Assembly (NCBI GenBank): GCA_016177615.1
Contig: JACOUX010000034.1
Location: 1 to 38,890, forward strand
DNA length: 38,890 nt
Source: Candidatus Woesearchaeota archaeon
Lineage (GTDB): Archaea; Nanobdellota; Nanobdellia; Woesearchaeales; GW2011-AR4
Direction of reading: 5' to 3'
Program-made: the position numbers and the translations under genes
Shown: positions 1 through 10,310 of the stretch, one piece after another
Position numbering within the stretch: the first letter of the stretch is position 1
How the letters are laid out: every line of letters begins with the position of its first letter
Notes under the pieces: generated by a model
Databases searched by the model: none
What the model saw: the letters and a program-made list of their open reading frames with translations, nothing else
What the model was told of the DNA's origin: nothing

Positions 1-1083
1 GACTTAATAAAAATAGTGACAACTGCAAATTCAATAAATGACAACTTTACAGTATTTGAATTTCTAAGAAACAAAACCAATCTGATCTCATTCTGCATGA
101 GCCAGAAAGGAGAGATTTCAAGGATACTTGCGCCAAAGTTCAATTCCAAAATCACTTACGCATCCATGGGAGGGGAAAAAGAATCTGCTCCTGGGCAGCT
201 CACACTAAAAGAAATGCAGGAATTGTATCGCGTAAATTCCATTAACAAAGGCACCAATGTAATAGGGATAATAGGGGAATTTGCTGAAAACTCAATGTCA
301 AAGTACATGCACAATCCTAATTTTGTGAAAAATAATCTTAATTTTATATATGTTCCATTCAAAGTCAGCCCACCTGAGCTAAAAGAGTTCATGAAAAACT
401 TCAGGAAATTTAACTTTAAAGGAGCTGCCGTTACAATTCCCCACAAAGAAAGCATAATAAAATTAATTGACGAGCTGGACGACACAGCAAAACAGATTGG
501 AGCGGCGAACACATTAGTCAATAACAGCGGAAAAATAACAGGATACAACACAGACTATTACGGAGCTGTTCATGCATTGAAAGAGCAAACAGAAATCAAA
601 AATAAAAAAACACTCGTAATAGGCGCAGGCGGAGCTGGAAGGGCAATAGTTTACGGGCTAAAGAAAGAGGAATCAGGAATCACAATAGCCAACAGGACAA
701 ATGAAAAGGCAAAAAAGCTTGCAGATGAGTTTGAGGTACAGTTTGATAATTTTAGTAATATTAAAAAATTAATAAAAAACAATGATGTAATAATAAACGC
801 AACGAGCGTAGGAATGTCCCCAAAAACAAATGATTCAATATTAAAATGGCAAGACCTTGTAAAAGGCAAGATTGTGATGGACATAGTCTACAAGCCGATA
901 AACACAAAGTTAATCAACATGGCGAAAAAGAAAGGCTGCAGGGCAATCACAGGAGACAGAATGCTTATATACCAGGCAGTCAGGCAGTTTGAACTGTGGA
1001 CAAAGGCAAATCCGGGTTTCGGTAATATGGAAAGAGAGTTAGTTTCTGCTATCAACAGAACTGAGAAAGGTGAGCTGAAATGA
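1..1083 (+). CDS. aroDE: Bifunctional 3-dehydroquinate dehydratase (C-terminal part)/shikimate dehydrogenase, 5'-truncated by window edge
   Basis: Frame is open from base 1 ([11 protein letters not shown]...); [29 protein letters not shown] resembles the type I DHQase C-terminus; then [33 protein letters not shown] of shikimate dehydrogenase. Confidence 0.88.
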   Translation, partial: DLIKIVTTANSINDNFTVFEFLRNKTNLISFCMSQKGEISRILAPKFNSKITYASMGGEKESAPGQLTLKEMQELYRVNSINKGTNVIGIIGEFAENSMSKYMHNPNFVKNNLNFIYVPFKVSPPELKEFMKNFRKFNFKGAAVTIPHKESIIKLIDELDDTAKQIGAANTLVNNSGKITGYNTDYYGAVHALKEQTEIKNKKTLVIGAGGAGRAIVYGLKKEESGITIANRTNEKAKKLADEFEVQFDNFSNIKKLIKNNDVIINATSVGMSPKTNDSILKWQDLVKGKIVMDIVYKPINTKLINMAKKKGCRAITGDRMLIYQAVRQFELWTKANPGFGNMERELVSAINRTEKGELK

Positions 1084-2174
1084 CAGGAAATTCGTTCGGG
1101 CAACTGTTCAGGATAACGAATTTTGGAGAATCGCATGGAAAAGCGATAGGCATAGTCATAGATGGCTGCCCACCTATGCTGGAATTAGGTGCGAAAGACA
1201 TCCAGAAATTCCTTGACAGGAGAGCGCCTGGGCAAAGCGAGGTCACGACACAAAGGCAGGAGCCGGATAAAGTTGAAATCATATCAGGAGTTTTCAGCGG
1301 AAAGACGACGGGAACTCCAATCTGCATGATTATTTTCAACAAAGACTTCAAGCCAGCAGATTACAGGGAAATATCGCAGGCATTCAGGCCAAGCCATTCT
1401 GATTTCACTTACCAGAAAAAATATGGAATAAGGGATCCAAGCGGAGGGGGGAGGAGCTCTGCAAGGATGACAGCAGGGAATGTGGCAGCGGGAGCGGTTG
1501 CTTTTAAATTACTAAATCAAAGATTCAAGACAGAAATAACTGCATACGTGAAACGGGTTAAGGATATTGTTGCGGACATCAATCCAGGCAACGTCAGCCA
1601 AAAAGATGTTGAGTCAAGCATTGTTAGGTGCCCGGACAAGAATGCAGCAAAGGCAATGATTGAGTTAATCGAATCTGCAAAAAACAGCGGCGATTCAGTA
1701 GGCGGAGTTATAGAATGCGTAATAAAAAATGTTCCAGCCGGACTAGGAGATCCAATATTCGACAAATTAGAGGCAGATCTGGCAAAAGCAATGCTCTCAA
1801 TCAACGCAACAAAAGGATTTGAAATTGGCTCAGGATTTGAAGGAATAAAGATGTTTGGAAGCGAGCATAACGATACATTCATAATAAAGAATAAAAAAAT
1901 TGCAACCAAAACAAACCACTCAGGCGGAATCCAGGGCGGAATCTCAAATGGAATGCCAATTATTTTCAGGGTTGCTTTCAAGCCAACATCAACAATCCAA
2001 AAAAAGCAGCAAACTGTTGACATTAAAGGAAAATCTATGAAATTGGCTGCAAAAGGAAGGCATGACCCTTGCGTCTTGCCAAGGGCAGTCCCGATTGTTG
2101 AATCAATGGCAGCATTAGTCCTGTGCGACCATTACCTAAGGCAGAGGGCGCAGTGCGGTGATAAATTTGATTGA
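1080..2174 (+). CDS. aroC: Chorismate synthase
   Basis: [61 protein letters not shown]; 4-bp overlap with upstream gene. Confidence 0.95.
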   Translation: MTGNSFGQLFRITNFGESHGKAIGIVIDGCPPMLELGAKDIQKFLDRRAPGQSEVTTQRQEPDKVEIISGVFSGKTTGTPICMIIFNKDFKPADYREISQAFRPSHSDFTYQKKYGIRDPSGGGRSSARMTAGNVAAGAVAFKLLNQRFKTEITAYVKRVKDIVADINPGNVSQKDVESSIVRCPDKNAAKAMIELIESAKNSGDSVGGVIECVIKNVPAGLGDPIFDKLEADLAKAMLSINATKGFEIGSGFEGIKMFGSEHNDTFIIKNKKIATKTNHSGGIQGGISNGMPIIFRVAFKPTSTIQKKQQTVDIKGKSMKLAAKGRHDPCVLPRAVPIVESMAALVLCDHYLRQRAQCGDKFD

Positions 2175-3207
2175 CGAGCTAAGAAAGATAATTGATGGGC
2201 TGGACGAGGAAATTTTGAAAATCCTCTCCAAAAGAAGGCATTTGGTTAAAGAGATTGCCAAACTGAAAGACGAGTTAAACATCCCGATCTTCGATAAAAA
2301 AAGGGAAGAGGAAATATTAAACAACCTGTCAAAAAAAGCTAAAGAACTGGGATTGGACCCTGATTCAATTTCAAGAATATTCTCCTCAATCTTCCAGGCA
2401 TCCAGAAACAATCAGCAGGGCAAAATGAAAAAGCCCGAATGCGATATAAAACAGATAGGGCTGATGGGCTTCGGAAGATTCGGAAGACTAATTGTAAATC
2501 ATTTGAAGGACTTTGAATTCCATGTTTTCGACTCTAAAAAAATAGAAGCAAAAGAAAATAACATGGTCCTTTCCTCTTTGAATGAGGCATGCAGTCAGGA
2601 CATTGTAATATTGGCAGTCCCGATATCGGAAATAGAAAGCACACTAAAAAAAATAAAAAATCTCGTCAAAAAAGATTCTGTAATAATTGACGTCTGTTCT
2701 GTAAAAGAGCATCCTGTAAAACTGATGAAATCCATTTTGCCAAAACATGTGCAGATTCTGGCAACCCATCCTATGTTTGGGCCTGATACAGCATCAGAGT
2801 CACTGGAAGGAAGAAAAATTGTCTTGTGCAAGGTAAGAATAAAAGAGGGAATGTACTGCCAAATAAAAAAATTCCTTGAAAGCAAAAAACTGGACATAAT
2901 CGAAACAACACCTGAAAATCACGACAGGGAAATAGCAAAGTCCCTTGCGCTGACCCAGCTCATAGGGAGGGCCCTCAACGAGATGAAACTGTCGGCCCTT
3001 GACATTGACACAAAGGGCTACAGGGAGCTGATGAGCATAAAAGACATTGCCAAGAATGACACCTGGCAGCTTTTTGAGGACATGAACAAATTCAACAGGT
3101 ATTCAAAAGAAGTGAGGAAAAAACTCGCTAGCTCATTAAATATCATAGAAAAAAAATTAAAAAAAAATGAAAATAGCATACCAGGGAATAAAAGGAGCAT
3201 ACAGTGA
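2158..3207 (+). CDS. tyrA: Chorismate mutase/prephenate dehydrogenase fusion (GTG start)
   Basis: N-terminal CM helix [30 protein letters not shown], then Rossmann [12 protein letters not shown] and HPMFGPD of prephenate dehydrogenase. Confidence 0.85.
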   Translation: MINLIDELRKIIDGLDEEILKILSKRRHLVKEIAKLKDELNIPIFDKKREEEILNNLSKKAKELGLDPDSISRIFSSIFQASRNNQQGKMKKPECDIKQIGLMGFGRFGRLIVNHLKDFEFHVFDSKKIEAKENNMVLSSLNEACSQDIVILAVPISEIESTLKKIKNLVKKDSVIIDVCSVKEHPVKLMKSILPKHVQILATHPMFGPDTASESLEGRKIVLCKVRIKEGMYCQIKKFLESKKLDIIETTPENHDREIAKSLALTQLIGRALNEMKLSALDIDTKGYRELMSIKDIAKNDTWQLFEDMNKFNRYSKEVRKKLASSLNIIEKKLKKNENSIPGNKRSIQ

Positions 3208-3985
3208 GTTAGCTGCCTACAAGCACTTTGGAAATGATGCAGAACCTGTCGGCTATGACACGTCAGAGGAAGTTTTTGAGGCTGTCCTCTCATCAAAGTG
3301 CGATTTCGGATTGTTGCCTTTTGATAACACCATTGCAGGCAGTGTTGCGATAAATTACGACCTTTTATTGAAGAATGATGTTTATGTAACCGCAGAAGAA
3401 TTTCTAAAGATAGACCACGCATTGCTCTCGCATAAGGGAAACAGAATTGAAGATATTAAAATAGTTTATTCCCATCCTCATGCCCTGGAACAATGCAGGG
3501 AGTTCATAAGAAAGCACAAGATGAAGGCAGTGCCGGAATACGACACGGCAGGCTCTGCTAAGCTAATCAAGGAACGAGACATTAAGCCAGAAGCATCAAT
3601 CTCCCCTGAATTTTGCGCATCCATATATTGGCTGGATATAATAGCGAAAGACATACAGACGAACAAAAGCAACACAACTAAATTTCTTGCATTCGTAAGG
3701 AAAGAAAATGTTCCTAAAAACTTAAAGCATGAAAAGACAAGCATTGCGTTCAAGACAAAGCATTACCCCGGCGCCTTGATAAACTGCCTGCAAAGGCTGG
3801 CGAAGCATAATTTAAACCTTACCAAGCTTGAATCAAGGCCTGTTCCTGAAAACCCATGGGAATATGTCTTCTACGCTGATTTTGAAGGAGGAATAGAAGA
3901 CGAAAATGTAAAGCTTGCATTAAGCGAGATGGAAGCTTCTTCTTTATTCCTGAAAATTCTGGGAAGCTATCCAAAAGGGAAATAA
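3167..3985 (+). CDS. pheA: Prephenate dehydratase with ACT domain
   Basis: [40 protein letters not shown]-terminal ACT with ESRPV; overlaps tyrA by 41 bp. Confidence 0.9.
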   Translation: MKIAYQGIKGAYSELAAYKHFGNDAEPVGYDTSEEVFEAVLSSKCDFGLLPFDNTIAGSVAINYDLLLKNDVYVTAEEFLKIDHALLSHKGNRIEDIKIVYSHPHALEQCREFIRKHKMKAVPEYDTAGSAKLIKERDIKPEASISPEFCASIYWLDIIAKDIQTNKSNTTKFLAFVRKENVPKNLKHEKTSIAFKTKHYPGALINCLQRLAKHNLNLTKLESRPVPENPWEYVFYADFEGGIEDENVKLALSEMEASSLFLKILGSYPKGK

Positions 3986-4044
3986 ATCAACATCATTTTT
4001 GTTTTAGAAAGTTATATAAACACTGTGGGAACTTTTTCCCTTTA

Positions 4045-4389
4045 ATGAGCAAGAAAAAGGAAGAGCAGGAAAGGCAGGAAAAATTCCAGCAGGAAATCTC
4101 AAGGATAATGCTTCCAAGGGGCATTCAGACTTTTGGCGTTATTGAGCAGAGGCTTGGCGGCTCAAGGATGAGGGTGAGGTGCCTTGACGGCAAGACGAGA
4201 ATCTGCAGGATACCCGGCAGGCTCACCAGAAGGCTGTGGGTAAGGGAAAACGACATTGTGATTGTTGAGCCATGGGAGTACAGCGGGGACGAAAAAGGCG
4301 ACATTGTCTACAAATACACGCCGACACAGGCTGGATTCCTCAGAAGGAAAGGCCATCTCAAGCAGCTTGAAGAGTTTGATGAGTTCTAA
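4045..4389 (+). CDS. eif1A: Translation initiation factor aIF-1A
   Basis: S1/OB fold sequence RLGGSRMRVRCLDGKTRICRIPGRLTRRLWVRENDIVIVEPW; TATA-like ttatataa about 30 bp upstream. Confidence 0.93.
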   Translation: MSKKKEEQERQEKFQQEISRIMLPRGIQTFGVIEQRLGGSRMRVRCLDGKTRICRIPGRLTRRLWVRENDIVIVEPWEYSGDEKGDIVYKYTPTQAGFLRRKGHLKQLEEFDEF

Positions 4390-4446
4390 ATTTATCACCA
4401 CTATCCAATAGAAATATTTAAATATGGACATTTACTACCAATAGCA

Positions 4447-5055
4447 ATGGCAAGGCAGAACATTAGCTTTATTGTGATGAATATTGTGCTGTTTTTTGTC
4501 CTGATGGGATTCATATTTTCAATATTTGACCTGCACGGGCTTTCCTTTATCTTCGAGTTAGGCGTACTTCTTGCGCTGATGTTTTTCCTTGCATTTTTGA
4601 TGTTTTCCTTTTACCACAGGAAGAGGGGCAGCTGGCTGATAATAGCGGGATTGCTGTTTTTGCTCCTGCTGAACATGCTCGTCGTGCTGATATTAAAAAG
4701 AAAATTCGGCATTGCTGACATTGTGACCGTATTTTTCTCCCTGCTTGGGATAATTATAGCCGTGCTTAACATGGCATTGGCAAGAAGCAGGGAGCCAAAG
4801 CGCGAGGAAGATGAATCAAGATATTATTATCCATACATGGGAAAAGCAGAGCCTGCTGCGGAGCACAGAAAAATAGAACCATCGGTTGAGAAAACGTTTA
4901 CTCCTGGCAAATATGTTGCCAGCAGGAAAGCGAACAAGTTTCATTCCGCAAAATGCGACTGGGCAGCCAGGATAAGCAGGGAAAACCGGGTCTGGTTTGA
5001 TTCCAGGGAAGAGGCTCAGGGAAAAGGGTTTATGGCGGATAATTGTGTGGCTTGA
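4447..5055 (+). CDS. Membrane protein with C-terminal Ada-like metal-binding motif
   Basis: Several N-terminal hydrophobic helices; C-term KYVASRKANKFHSAKCDWAARISRENRVWFDSREEAQGKGF. Confidence 0.6.
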   Translation: MARQNISFIVMNIVLFFVLMGFIFSIFDLHGLSFIFELGVLLALMFFLAFLMFSFYHRKRGSWLIIAGLLFLLLLNMLVVLILKRKFGIADIVTVFFSLLGIIIAVLNMALARSREPKREEDESRYYYPYMGKAEPAAEHRKIEPSVEKTFTPGKYVASRKANKFHSAKCDWAARISRENRVWFDSREEAQGKGFMADNCVA

Positions 5056-5071
5056 AATGACTATTTAGCGA

Positions 5072-5515
5072 CTATTTCTTCCATAGATGGAATATCAGGA
5101 TGATTACGCTTATTGTCACAGCGCTGTCCGCAATGTTAAACACTGGCCATATCCTGAAATCGAGGAAATCAGTTACTGCTCCATAAGCTATCCTGTCGAT
5201 TAGATTTCCAATTGTGCCGCCGAGGAGGAGCCCGGCGGAAAACTGCATGAGCTTCTCATTTTGCTTGATTTGCCTGATATAATAAATGATTATGAATGCA
5301 GCTGCAACTGAAAATAAAATGAAAAACAGGTTGTATCCCTTGAACAATCCGAATGCAGAGCCGGTATTTGTTATGTAAGTCATGTGAAAGAAATTTCTGA
5401 TTACAGGAATAGAATCATTAAGATTGATTAACTGCCTTGTCAGTAACTTGCTTACCTGGTCCAAAAGCACGGTCAAAATCGCAGTTAAGAAAATCATCAA
5501 GTGTTTCTTGCCCAT
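5072..5515 (-). CDS. lspA: Signal peptidase II (lipoprotein signal peptidase)
   Basis: ITNTGSAFGLF, GGTIGNLIDRI and VTDFLDF..FNIADSAVTI, the LspA signature blocks with both catalytic Asp; four hydrophobic segments. Confidence 0.88.
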   Translation of the reverse strand: MGKKHLMIFLTAILTVLLDQVSKLLTRQLINLNDSIPVIRNFFHMTYITNTGSAFGLFKGYNLFFILFSVAAAFIIIYYIRQIKQNEKLMQFSAGLLLGGTIGNLIDRIAYGAVTDFLDFRIWPVFNIADSAVTISVIILIFHLWKK

Positions 5516-5518
5516 TTT

Positions 5519-6475
5519 TTATTCTTTTTTACTGCGCCCATAACTTCTTATTTGGTCTATAATCAAATGCAAAATTCTGGAAATATACTCTTTGTAATCG
5601 CCTTTGTCAGCAATATCTAATGATTGGTAATAGCCTTCTCTTTTTTCAAATGGTATAAAAAACATTGGAAAACCTTTTTTCATTAAAATAAAGTTCATAA
5701 TTGCCCTTGCAGTTCTTCCATTTCCATCTTCAAATGGATGTATCCATGTTAATTTTGCATGAATTAGAGTAGCCAATTCAAAAGGATGCAACTTATTTTT
5801 ATTTGTGCTATACCACTTAAAGAAGTTAAGCATGTGTTTTTTGACTTCTGTATAAGATGGGGGAATATGCGTTGAGCCTTGTATCTGCACATTGAAAAAT
5901 CGTATTCTTCCACTATAGACTACACCTGTGTTTTTTGTAAGGATGCCATTGATTTTTTCAAGGAATTTTGTGTTTAAGTCTCCTTTATAACTTTTTATAT
6001 AATCCAAACATTCTTTTCCATTTATTGCTTCATTATAATCTTCTGCACGTATGCCCGAAGGAATCACTTTATCTTTTAGGATAAGGGCAGTCTGCCTTAA
6101 TGTTAATCTATTGCCTTCAATTGCATTAGAATGATAAGTAAAACGTATTACAAAATCCTCATTCAATTTTTCTTTTACACTTTTCGGAATGTGCTTTAGC
6201 CATGTGCTGTAACTCTCTTTTAAATCCTGTAAAGTTTCTGCGTCATGCTCTGCAAGATAAGCATAGTTTGAAGATTTCAAGAATGGCTTTGATTTATCTT
6301 CTATCTCTTTGGCATATTTTTTTAGTTCTTCTTTTGAAGGTTTTTTATCCCCTAAGAAAATTCTGATTTTTTTCCACTTGTTTAAGCTAAGCCTTACGTT
6401 TTTTGTAAGGTAGTAATATTCCTTATTGTTACGTTTTATGGTTTCTATGTAAGTCATATAGTATTGTATGGGCAC
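5519..6475 (-). CDS. Fic family protein (Fic_N + Fic core)
   Basis: HPFEDGNGRTARAIMN Fic core; TYHSNAIEGN inhibitory/Fic_N-type motif. Confidence 0.9.
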   Translation of the reverse strand: MPIQYYMTYIETIKRNNKEYYYLTKNVRLSLNKWKKIRIFLGDKKPSKEELKKYAKEIEDKSKPFLKSSNYAYLAEHDAETLQDLKESYSTWLKHIPKSVKEKLNEDFVIRFTYHSNAIEGNRLTLRQTALILKDKVIPSGIRAEDYNEAINGKECLDYIKSYKGDLNTKFLEKINGILTKNTGVVYSGRIRFFNVQIQGSTHIPPSYTEVKKHMLNFFKWYSTNKNKLHPFELATLIHAKLTWIHPFEDGNGRTARAIMNFILMKKGFPMFFIPFEKREGYYQSLDIADKGDYKEYISRILHLIIDQIRSYGRSKKE

Positions 6476-6533
6476 ATAATATATAAAACTTTCGGTTAAT
6501 TGTGCACATACATTAATTCAAGGGACCAATTAT

Positions 6534-6935
6534 TTAATAATACCTTTTCCTTCTTGAGTCTTCCTGCTCCCCCCTGGCAATTGCTTCTATGTTTGCAAGC
6601 CTTTGGTTGATGCTTTCGATGGATGCCCTCAAGGCATCTAATTTACTGGAGATCACCTCAAGATTTTTTGATGCAATGAAGCTGTCGCTTCCGCTATAAG
6701 AAGGCTGGGAGTAAGATGGCTGCTGGAAAGAGGGGCTTTGAAATGAAGGAGACTGCTGGAAGGAAGGATACTTCTGCAGAGGCTGGGGCTGCCCAGTGTC
6801 CATTCCCATTCCAAGGTCAGGAGAAGGCCCGGCTCCCACATCAAGCCCCATATCCTTATCAAGATTGAAGTCTTTGCCCAGGTCGCCAAAATCATCTTTT
6901 CTCTTCCAGAATGCAAGCTTGCCGAAAAATCCCAT
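6534..6935 (-). CDS. Hypothetical coiled-coil protein with Gln/Pro/Ser-rich linker
   Basis: ORF with low-complexity PSFQQ repeats then a predicted coiled coil; no recognised domain. Confidence 0.5.
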   Translation of the reverse strand: MGFFGKLAFWKRKDDFGDLGKDFNLDKDMGLDVGAGPSPDLGMGMDTGQPQPLQKYPSFQQSPSFQSPSFQQPSYSQPSYSGSDSFIASKNLEVISSKLDALRASIESINQRLANIEAIARGEQEDSRRKRYY

Positions 6936-6987
6936 CTATACACCTCTTTTATTAAGATATTTTAATTTTCCTATTTAAAGATTGTTA

Positions 6988-7146
6988 TTATATTCCCCCC
7001 TTTAACATCATGTAAGCCACTCCTACAGCAAATGCGATGAACGTGACAAAAAGCAGCATGTGAAAGAATTTCCTAAACAATTCATGGACTATGAGCATTA
7101 CCAGAAAATAGCCAAGGATAACAGCGACAATAACGGTCAATGCCAT
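6988..7146 (-). CDS. Small 52-aa membrane protein (not in ORF track)
   Basis: MALTVIVAVILGYFLVMLIVHELFRKFFHMLLFVTFIAFAVGVAYMMLKGGI*, two hydrophobic helices; fills the gap between neighbouring minus-strand genes. Confidence 0.45.
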   Translation of the reverse strand: MALTVIVAVILGYFLVMLIVHELFRKFFHMLLFVTFIAFAVGVAYMMLKGGI

Positions 7147-7149
7147 TTT

Positions 7150-7860
7150 TCAGTTATTAAGCGCCTCTTTTTTATAGTGACTGCAGCAGCCTTTGAGTGG
7201 GCATTTGTAGCACAGAGGCTGCTTCCTGCACACATTTTTGCCCAGTTCCACAAGCAATGCATGGTACTCATTAAATAACTTTTCGCTATTTTCAAGGCTC
7301 TTCATAAACAACTGCTGCAGCCCGCCATAGGATTGCTCCTTAAACCCAAGCCTCTGAAATATCCTTTTTGTGTAAGCATCAACGACAAAAATCGGCTTTT
7401 TTGCTGAGTAAAGTATTATTGAATCTGCTGTTTCTGGGCCAATTCCATTGACAGAGAGAAGCTCTTTTCTTAACTCCAGAATGTCAAGGCAAAACAATTC
7501 TTTTAAATTTCCATTATACCTCTTAAGCAGAAAATCACAAAAATTTTTCAGCTTCATTGCCTTTTGATTATGATAGCCGGATGATTTTATGATTTCTGCC
7601 AATTTTTGTTTTTTTATCTTGCTTATTTTGTCAATATTGATTAAATTATTTTTGTTCAGCTCAACAATAGCTTTCTCGACGTTTTTCCAGTTCGTGTTTT
7701 GCGTCAATATTGCGCCAAAGCAGACTTCAAGCTGCTGCTTTTCGTTTTTAGGGCCTCCGGAGTAATCTGGTTGGAGTTTTCCTTGAGGAGTTACTGGCCA
7801 CCAGAGCTGGGGGCCGAAACTAGAAAATAAATTTGTATAGATAGAATAAATCTTATTCAT
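7150..7860 (-). CDS. HhH-GPD DNA glycosylase, endonuclease III/MAG III-like with FeS loop
   Basis: FGAILTQNTNWKNVEKAI, LLSVNGIGPETADSIILYSAKKPIFVVDAYTKRI, Cys cluster CRKQPLCYKCPLKGCC. Confidence 0.85.
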   Translation of the reverse strand: MNKIYSIYTNLFSSFGPQLWWPVTPQGKLQPDYSGGPKNEKQQLEVCFGAILTQNTNWKNVEKAIVELNKNNLINIDKISKIKKQKLAEIIKSSGYHNQKAMKLKNFCDFLLKRYNGNLKELFCLDILELRKELLSVNGIGPETADSIILYSAKKPIFVVDAYTKRIFQRLGFKEQSYGGLQQLFMKSLENSEKLFNEYHALLVELGKNVCRKQPLCYKCPLKGCCSHYKKEALNN

Positions 7861-7912
7861 AGGGCTTGCATCTTGATTGTTATATTTAAGTTTGACTATT
7901 AAAATTGGTTAG

Positions 7913-8113
7913 TTAAGAATGGTAGTTTTTAGTTCTATTCTCATATCTGTTTAATAGTAATCTAAGCTTGGTTTCCAATACTTGATTTTGGATACGATCC
8001 CTTTGCGGCCTAACAGCGCCAAAGTCATGAGCAAACTGCTCAAAAGGCACTTTATACTTATCCCATACATGATGGCTTTCGTAAATTTTCTTAAGTGATT
8101 CCTGGCTCAGCAT
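7913..8113 (-). CDS. Hypothetical 66-aa protein
   Basis: ORF immediately after rps8e on the same strand. Confidence 0.4.
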   Translation of the reverse strand: MLSQESLKKIYESHHVWDKYKVPFEQFAHDFGAVRPQRDRIQNQVLETKLRLLLNRYENRTKNYHS

Positions 8114-8115
8114 TT

Positions 8116-8496
8116 TTAAGAAATCAGCACTGCATTTATAACTCCGTCTTGGCCTGGCCTTGAGGTTATCCTTGCCTTTCCCAGCTCCGTGTCAATCACA
8201 GAGCCTTTTGTCATTATGTTTCTCCTTATGAAGTGCCTGTTCGCAGGATTGTCTGTTATAGTTTTAATCCTGATTTGCTTAAATGATTTTGACTTTGGAT
8301 CATAGAGGTTGGCTGTGTCTGCTCCAAGCATCCTGAGCTTTCTGTTTGCGCCCATCACCCTGAGGATTTGGACTCTTTTCTTTCCAAGCTTTGTGAAAGA
8401 CGGCTCCCTACCTAATTCATGCTGCCTTTTCTTCCTGTAATCCTTGTACCTTGCGCCTGACTGCTTTCTTTTCGGCCTTGACTGCGATAATGCCAT
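8116..8496 (-). CDS. rps8e: 30S ribosomal protein S8e
   Basis: RPKRKQSGARYKDYRKKRQHELGREPSFTKLG...RILRVMGANRK-type sequence. Confidence 0.95.
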   Translation of the reverse strand: MALSQSRPKRKQSGARYKDYRKKRQHELGREPSFTKLGKKRVQILRVMGANRKLRMLGADTANLYDPKSKSFKQIRIKTITDNPANRHFIRRNIMTKGSVIDTELGKARITSRPGQDGVINAVLIS

Positions 8497-8658
8497 GACG
8501 AGAAGAAATTTTTATCGCTTTAAATAGGTTTCTATATTTTATTTTGCCCAATCCCAATGCTACATACAAATTTATTTTTATATTTCCAGATAAGAATATT
8601 TTTATTATTTTTCCAGAACTTCCATAAGCTTTAAATATTCAGGGAAAAATTCATTTTT

Positions 8659-9798
8659 TTGATGGAGCAAAAACTTAATCATTCTGCAAAAAAAGACGAG
8701 CTGAAAGCACAAATGCATGCAAGGGACAAGTCAAAGCTTGCTGCCACTTCACATAAGTTTGAGCCGCTCGAAGCCCTGGAACTAGCTAAGATAAAAAATT
8801 TTGACGACCTTGCGCTGGGAATGTCAAAGACAGCATTCGGCGGAAGAAGCGTCGGGGAGGCTGTTGATGTTATGTATGGGATGGTCTCGGATCCTGACTG
8901 CTTTGTTGTAGGGACTTTTTCCGGCGCAATGACTGTTGCGAAGATGGGCCTGATGATATGCGACATGATAGACAGAGGAATGATAAATGCAATCGTAACA
9001 ACAGGGGCATTAATGACTCACGGCTTTGTGGAATCTGTAGGGATGCGGCATTTAAAGTACGATTTTAAAACATCTGACATAGACTTGTATTTCCAGGGGT
9101 ATGACAGAGTGCATGACACATTGGAGGTTGAAAAAAATCTTGATGATGTAAGCGAAATTGTCGACACTATACTTGACAAGTTTGATCCCGATGAAGTGCT
9201 TTGCAGCCATAAGATGACAAAACTGCTAGGCGAATACCTGCACAAAAATTTAGAAGGGCGCGGCATATTAAAATCTGCTTATGAAAAGAATGTGCCTGTT
9301 TTCATTCCTGCCTTTACTGATTCTGAGCTGGGATTGGACATAGCCTTGCACAACAGGCAAAAAATTATCAGAGGCGAAAAACCGATAAATTTTAATCCAT
9401 TCTTGGACTTGGAATATTATACAGAAATCGTGCAAAAGCAGAAAAAGCTTGGAATTTTCACAGTAGGCGGAGGCGTTCCAAGAAACTGGGCGCAGCAAGT
9501 TGGCCCATACCTGGATCTGGTGAGATGGCGAATCCTCGAGAAGGGAAAAAGCGAGTCTTATTTCGCCAAGGAAGGTGACCCATACTTCAAGCGCTTTAAT
9601 TACGCTGTCAGAATCTGCCCAGAGCCCATATACTGGGGAGGGTTATCCGGCTGCAGCTATTCCGAAGGCGTTTCGTGGGGCAAATTCGTTCCTGAAAGCG
9701 AAGGGGGAAAATTTGCAGAAGTTCTGAGCGATGCGACAATTGCATGGCCGATAATCCTGAAAGCTGTGATGGAAAGGATGGAAAAGAATAAAAAATGA
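8659..9798 (+). CDS. dys: Deoxyhypusine synthase family protein
   Basis: TFSGAMTVAKMGLMICDMIDRGMINAIVTTGALMTHGFVES and SYSEGVSWGKF, retaining the lysine of the SWGK motif. Confidence 0.88.
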   Translation: MMEQKLNHSAKKDELKAQMHARDKSKLAATSHKFEPLEALELAKIKNFDDLALGMSKTAFGGRSVGEAVDVMYGMVSDPDCFVVGTFSGAMTVAKMGLMICDMIDRGMINAIVTTGALMTHGFVESVGMRHLKYDFKTSDIDLYFQGYDRVHDTLEVEKNLDDVSEIVDTILDKFDPDEVLCSHKMTKLLGEYLHKNLEGRGILKSAYEKNVPVFIPAFTDSELGLDIALHNRQKIIRGEKPINFNPFLDLEYYTEIVQKQKKLGIFTVGGGVPRNWAQQVGPYLDLVRWRILEKGKSESYFAKEGDPYFKRFNYAVRICPEPIYWGGLSGCSYSEGVSWGKFVPESEGGKFAEVLSDATIAWPIILKAVMERMEKNKK

Positions 9799-10292
9799 AG
9801 ACTTCTTGCTTGAATGTAAGAAAATCCAAAAATGGAAATGGGGTTTTTGCGGACAAAAATTTTGAGCATGGTGAAGTTATACTTTATTTTGAAGGGAAAT
9901 TTCTGGATGACGAAGATATAGAATTTGGCAGTTACGAAGACCAGCATGGTTTACAAATTGATAAAAGAACATATTTAGTTTCATATGGATTAGATGACTT
10001 TATTAATCACTCATGCAGCCCAAATTGCGGCGTTAAAGAATTCAATGGAAAGTTTATTTTAGTCGCAATCAGAAGCATAAAAAAATTCGAAGAGATAACA
10101 TTTGATTACTCGACTTGGGCTGATTATTCGACATGGATGAAAGGGCCTCTTTGGAAAATGAAATGCAGTTGCGGAAGCAAAAATTGCAGAGATATAATAC
10201 TGGATTTTAAGTTCATTCCCCTTCACCTTAAGAAAAAATATATTAAATTAGGTATGGTTCCCAAATATACTTTAGAAAAGAATAAAAAGTAA
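9795..10292 (+). CDS. SET-domain protein (putative lysine methyltransferase) with post-SET cysteines
   Basis: NGNGVFADKNFEHGEVI, DDFINHSCSPNCG, FEEITFDYST, CSCGSKNCRDII; 4-bp overlap with dys. Confidence 0.9.
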   Translation: MKTSCLNVRKSKNGNGVFADKNFEHGEVILYFEGKFLDDEDIEFGSYEDQHGLQIDKRTYLVSYGLDDFINHSCSPNCGVKEFNGKFILVAIRSIKKFEEITFDYSTWADYSTWMKGPLWKMKCSCGSKNCRDIILDFKFIPLHLKKKYIKLGMVPKYTLEKNKK

Positions 10293-10310
10293 TTAAGAAA
10301 TGTTCTATAA

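Noticed and set aside
1517-2023. 168-aa minus-strand ORF inside aroC
   Set aside because: Antisense to a clearly recognised gene; no domain features.
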